Positions 5,309-5,377 of a stretch of 5,377 nt of DNA are shown piece by piece. The translations under genes and the position numbers were made by a program. Where the stretch lies: positions 1 to 5,377 of the forward strand of contig JAOUMF010000188.1 in the NCBI GenBank assembly GCA_029881615.1, in the 5' to 3' direction. The first letter of the stretch is position 1; every line of letters begins with the position of its first letter. Source of the stretch: Alphaproteobacteria bacterium (GTDB taxonomy: Bacteria > Pseudomonadota > Alphaproteobacteria > UBA8366 > JADFVY01). Below the pieces are notes generated by a model. It made no database searches. It worked only from the letters and a program-made list of their open reading frames with translations, and had not been told where the DNA came from.

Positions 5309-5377
5309 ATGATTCGCAAAGTGATTCGATTCGCCCCGACAATAGCGATGCTGGCCGGCCTTGTGCTGGTTACCAGC
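5309..5377 (+). CDS. Start of a putative exported lipoprotein (partial; NlpD/M23-type peptidase suspected)
   Basis: The frame from ATG 5309 runs to the window edge, giving 23 residues: a positively charged start (MIRKVIRF) then a hydrophobic stretch (APTIAMLAGLVLVTS). This looks like a signal peptide, and a following Cys, just outside the window, would complete a lipobox (VTS-C). An NlpD-like LysM/M23 lipoprotein commonly follows surE-pcm in proteobacteria, so that identity is plausible but rests on position alone. The same frame is open further upstream, with candidate starts at ATG 5249 (nine bases after pcm) and GTG 5279; these would add a polar extension including KKK from the A9 run. I prefer 5309 because it gives a normal signal peptide, although GGGG (5304-5307) is too close to be a good Shine-Dalgarno. 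Confidence 0.55.
   Translation, partial: MIRKVIRFAPTIAMLAGLVLVTS

Noticed and set aside
5311..5333. Repeated GATTCG/ATTCG units
   Set aside because: These are three short copies within a signal-peptide coding segment (MIRKVIRF), explained by repeated Ile-Arg codons; not a binding-site array.

Overview
The window is a stretch of chromosome from a high-GC Gram-negative bacterium, most likely an alphaproteobacterium of the Rhodospirillales type. The TatA N-terminus ([12 protein letters not shown]), the TatC sequence (MPLLDHLIELRQRL, IFAFGISFELPVVL) and the order tatA-tatB-tatC-serS-surE-pcm support this. The placement comes from remembered family patterns, not a database search. All recognisable genes are on the + strand and tightly packed, and the longest gap is about 100 bases. 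There is no sign of a phage, insertion sequence, CRISPR array, tRNA or rRNA.

Layout: (1) Positions 2-727 hold the C-terminal two thirds of an ABC transporter ATPase with a TOBE-type tail. Its N-terminal part, with Walker A, lies outside the window. (2) A 104-base gap carries two small inverted repeats and a tiny open frame with a good Shine-Dalgarno. (3) tatA, tatB and tatC (832-2431) encode a complete three-component twin-arginine translocase. tatB and tatC overlap by four bases. (4) An 84-base gap (2432-2515) has an imperfect hairpin directly after tatC and a plausible sigma70-type promoter for the next unit. (5) serS (seryl-tRNA synthetase), surE (survival-protein nucleotidase) and pcm (protein-L-isoaspartate O-methyltransferase) follow closely, surE and pcm overlapping by ATGA. 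(6) The last bases begin a further gene whose first residues look like a lipoprotein signal peptide. The NlpD/M23 peptidase family, which follows surE-pcm in many proteobacteria, is the best guess.

Functionally, the tat genes make the pore and receptor that export folded, often cofactor-bearing proteins to the periplasm. The serS-surE-pcm unit joins tRNA charging to nucleotide housekeeping and repair of aged proteins. The upstream transporter ATPase probably belongs to a separate import operon, perhaps for ferric iron.

I found no convincing new biological system; this is conserved housekeeping DNA. The points most worth checking are a correctly phased A-AAA-AAG slippery heptamer near the end of tatB, oppositely charged C-terminal tails on TatB and TatC, the hairpin and promoter before serS, the two candidate tatC starts, and the uncertain start of the last gene beside an A9 run.
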